Origin: Acidilobaceae archaeon UBA162
Lineage (GTDB): Archaea; Thermoproteota; Thermoprotei_A; Sulfolobales; Acidilobaceae
Length of the DNA stretch: 32,085 bases
Reading direction: 5' to 3'
Assembly: GCA_002496425.1 (NCBI GenBank)
Contig: DAJS01000016.1
Coordinates: forward strand, 566-32,650
Made by a program: the position numbers and the translations under genes. Below the pieces are notes generated by a model that was not told where the DNA came from, made no database searches, and saw only the letters and a list, made by a program, of their open reading frames with translations. Positions 30,044 to 32,085 of this stretch are shown piece after piece. How positions within the stretch are numbered: the first letter of the stretch is position 1; each line of letters begins with the position of its first letter.

Positions 30044-30478
30044 TTGGCCGCTGGGAGGCCTTCGATATCAGAGGTGGTGGCAGAGGTAGTTCTAATAATG
30101 GTTACCTTGTCGGTTGGGTCTGTAGTCCTGACCTACGTCCTCTCACAATCCTCAGCCGTCACCTCACGACACCTCAACGAGCAGGAGTACCTAGGTTATG
30201 TGACTCCAATAACTGCTACCGCGATCGGGGGCAAGGTCTACCTTGTAGTCGACACTGGCCCTCTGGGAGCTGACCTGGAGCAGGTCCTAGCCGGTGCTAC
30301 GCCCTTGCAGTGCAACTACACGGCAATAGGTCCAACGGGCCAGGAGCTGGCTGGCAGGCTACCATTTAACGCGCCGGCCAACGCGATAGCGACCATAACG
30401 TGCGGCCTCCCGTCCTCGGCGACGGAGGTGTACCTTGTGACTAACGTGGGGGAGGTGAGCGTGTATGTCAGCCCGTAG
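30044..30478 (+). CDS. Type IV pilin-like protein
   Basis: The 144-residue protein starts with a short charged leader and a hydrophobic helix: MAAGRPS then ISEVVAEVVLIMVTLSVGSV. The ISEVVA-type segment is common in archaeal prepilins processed by class III signal peptidase, with cleavage likely around residue 7. The rest (40-144) is predicted beta-rich with two cysteines and one N-glycosylation site (NYT). Position after the ATPase and platform genes supports a pilin or minor pilin role. The TTG start at 30044 is the only one before the leader. Its end overlaps the next gene by 14 bases. No peptidase gene for cleavage is in the window. Confidence 0.8.
   Translation: MAAGRPSISEVVAEVVLIMVTLSVGSVVLTYVLSQSSAVTSRHLNEQEYLGYVTPITATAIGGKVYLVVDTGPLGADLEQVLAGATPLQCNYTAIGPTGQELAGRLPFNAPANAIATITCGLPSSATEVYLVTNVGEVSVYVSP
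30451..30458 (+). promoter_or_regulatory. Ribosome-binding site deciding the start of the large surface protein
   Basis: GGAGGTGA, a near-perfect complement of the archaeal 16S tail, lies six bases before the ATG at 30465, inside the pilin gene. It fixes the start of the large downstream gene. Confidence 0.7.
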
Positions 30479-32085
30479 GTCTCAGGCGGCCGTAGTAGGC
30501 GCAATAATAGTGGCACTGGTACTAGTCGCCGCTATTGGTGTGCTACTCTATTATGAGAACACCTACAGGCTGGCGTCTCAGCTGACCTCTGAGAGGATCC
30601 AGACCCTTGACATGGCTGCTGAGCTGGGCAGGGGAGCGCTCGCGGTCTTCATACCATCCACCTACTACAACTTGACGTACATATGCGTGCAGGAGAGCTT
30701 CCCCTACGCCTACGAGCTCTACTCTATAGCAGCTACCAACGGCTCGGGAAGGCCGCTGGTGCTGGGGCCTGGCAACAGCGTCTACGTTGGGCTGCTGGGA
30801 AGCCTCAGCAGGTCCCACCTCCCCATATCGGCAGGGCCTGGGGGCTCAGTGCAGCTCTTCATAAACGGCACGTGGAGCTCCGTGTACCTCGTGCTTCAGA
30901 GCGGCTGGGCGATCACTGCCGTTGAGGCTATCCCTGTCTCAGAGGTCAACAGCCAGCTGGTTCAGCAGGTGTGCGCTCAAAGCCAGCAGCTCAGCCTGTC
31001 GCAGCCAAGCCCTAAGGTGAACGGCACCGCTACGGTGAACTACCTCAACGGCACTAATAACACCCTTGGCGTGGTAGACGCCATTCCCATAACCATCTAC
31101 AACCCTGGGGTAGGACAGCTGCAGCAGGGGGTTCAGCTCAACATTACTATAGACGTAAAGGCGCTAGAGGACTACCTCTCTAAGAATGGAGTTGACCTGG
31201 CTACAAACGATGAGGGCCTGCCAACCGACATAGCCTTCGGCGTCCCAGGGCCAAAAGGCACGTGGACCTTGACCAACGCGTGGGTGGAGTGGTTTAACAA
31301 GAGTTACATGCACGTGTGGGTCAAGCTGCCGTTCAGTGTTAATAGGAATAGAAACAGGACCCTATATCTCCTGGTGCTTAATGCCTCCACCCTCGGCTCA
31401 GAACAGTATGGCGTCAACAGCTATTATGACCCAGGCCTCGACAACATAGGGTACGTTATGAACAGCGGTCTGCTGTACCAGGTGTATAATGGCCAAGGCC
31501 AGCTGATAAGCGATGTAAGTTATTCCACGCTAAAGAAGCTGAGCAGTACTTGCAGTAGTCTGGCGCGTCAACTCGACTCAGAAACATGGGGATTCACATA
31601 CTATAACCTGTCAAACTTCACGTACCTTCTACCCCTCTACACTGCGGGGACTCCCACCTTTAACTTGAGCTACCTGATTTGCGCCATCATCATGAACAAT
31701 GGAAGCGTTGATTACATCAACAGTAGCCTCAGCACCAGCGGCTCCCTTCAGTTCCAGCTGCCGCGTCATGACGAGGGGCCTGAGGTGCTAACGCCTGTCA
31801 ATAAGTCAGGTATGTTGCAGGCCCTGAACTTCACTAACGTCTTTGTTAACCTGAGCCTGAAGCCTAACACTTCAAGTTGGCTGCTGAAGGCTGTGGGCTG
31901 GCTCTCGGTCAGGCACGTCAGTCCGCAGAACCCAACGATAAAACTAATCACTGACGACGGCGGCCTGTTCCTGCTCAGGCCCAGTCCAGGCTACTTCAAC
32001 TTCACTGACTGGCTCGGCTACGAGCCAGGCCTGTCGAACAGCACGCTGAGCCTCTGGGCGGACGACGGTGCACCTCCATATGATA
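30465..32085 (+). CDS. Large pilin-like, sequon-rich surface protein, partial at right edge
   Basis: The frame is open from ATG 30465 to the right edge (540 residues, C-terminus missing). The N-terminus MSARRSQAAVVGAIIVALV is a prepilin-like signal: two arginines, then a Gln at 7, then a long hydrophobic helix to about residue 31. The remaining 500 residues are extracytoplasmic in character, with about 21 N-x-S/T sequons. A stretch near residues 265-330 (WVEWFNKSYMHVWVKLP, then a YYDPGLDN turn) resembles DUF2341-type beta domains seen in archaeal surface proteins; this is tentative. It overlaps the pilin gene by 14 bases and should be co-expressed. Likely an adhesin or major structural subunit, exported and glycosylated. 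Confidence 0.82.
   Translation, partial: MSARRSQAAVVGAIIVALVLVAAIGVLLYYENTYRLASQLTSERIQTLDMAAELGRGALAVFIPSTYYNLTYICVQESFPYAYELYSIAATNGSGRPLVLGPGNSVYVGLLGSLSRSHLPISAGPGGSVQLFINGTWSSVYLVLQSGWAITAVEAIPVSEVNSQLVQQVCAQSQQLSLSQPSPKVNGTATVNYLNGTNNTLGVVDAIPITIYNPGVGQLQQGVQLNITIDVKALEDYLSKNGVDLATNDEGLPTDIAFGVPGPKGTWTLTNAWVEWFNKSYMHVWVKLPFSVNRNRNRTLYLLVLNASTLGSEQYGVNSYYDPGLDNIGYVMNSGLLYQVYNGQGQLISDVSYSTLKKLSSTCSSLARQLDSETWGFTYYNLSNFTYLLPLYTAGTPTFNLSYLICAIIMNNGSVDYINSSLSTSGSLQFQLPRHDEGPEVLTPVNKSGMLQALNFTNVFVNLSLKPNTSSWLLKAVGWLSVRHVSPQNPTIKLITDDGGLFLLRPSPGYFNFTDWLGYEPGLSNSTLSLWADDGAPPYD

Noticed and set aside
30044..32085. Archaellum (arl/fla) operon
   Set aside because: No archaellin pair and no ArlF, ArlG or ArlH is present in the window, and the platform protein is split; a different pilus or Tad-like system fits better.

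Overview
The window looks like a piece of a moderately GC-rich, gene-dense crenarchaeal (Thermoproteota) chromosome. The evidence is the archaeal-only gene content: pantoate kinase and phosphopantothenate synthetase, AglB oligosaccharyltransferase, aRF1, the proteasome-activating nucleotidase PAN, TFE, aMBF1, Trm56, and a threonyl-tRNA synthetase without an editing domain. Starts are often GTG or TTG, sit just downstream of TTTAWA boxes, and neighbouring genes overlap. An Acidilobus- or Desulfurococcales-like thermoacidophile is my inference; no rRNA is present to settle it.

Layout. 1-1631 (minus): an ABC exporter, with the permease cut by the left edge and the ATPase complete. 1687-2331 (plus): an unrecognised protein. 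2275-6092 (minus): a cofactor cluster of coaBC, nadE, pantoate kinase and phosphopantothenate synthetase, which makes CoA and NAD. 6190-12600: an Ard1/RimI acetyltransferase, a small helical protein, AglB, aRF1, NMN adenylyltransferase, a site-2-type membrane protease and a small four-cysteine protein. 12615-14898: small winged-helix and regulator-like genes ending in a WhiP-like double winged-helix protein. 14899-15207: the only gene-free stretch over 300 bases, carrying an AT-rich core, inverted repeats and an 11-bp direct repeat. It is a candidate replication origin or control region. 15208-16377: PAN. 16374-20301 (minus): an information-processing operon of four-Cys protein, aMBF1, HflX, Trm56, TFE and a cytosine-5 DNA methyltransferase. 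20356-23832 (minus): malate dehydrogenase and ValRS. 23882-26475 (plus): a membrane protein, ThrRS and a SPOUT-like protein. 26483-32085 (plus): a type IV pilus/Tad-like secretion locus with an ATPase, two separate T2SF membrane proteins, a small pilin and a very large sequon-rich pilin-like surface protein cut by the right edge.

How it fits together. Most of the window is housekeeping: cofactors, translation quality, tRNA modification, transcription initiation and regulated proteolysis. Two parts are less ordinary. One is the whiP-PAN interval, which could hold a replication origin. The other is the terminal pilus locus, whose roughly 540-residue glycoprotein-like product would be a natural substrate for the AglB encoded in the same window. 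I found no tRNA, rRNA, CRISPR array, transposase or integrase.
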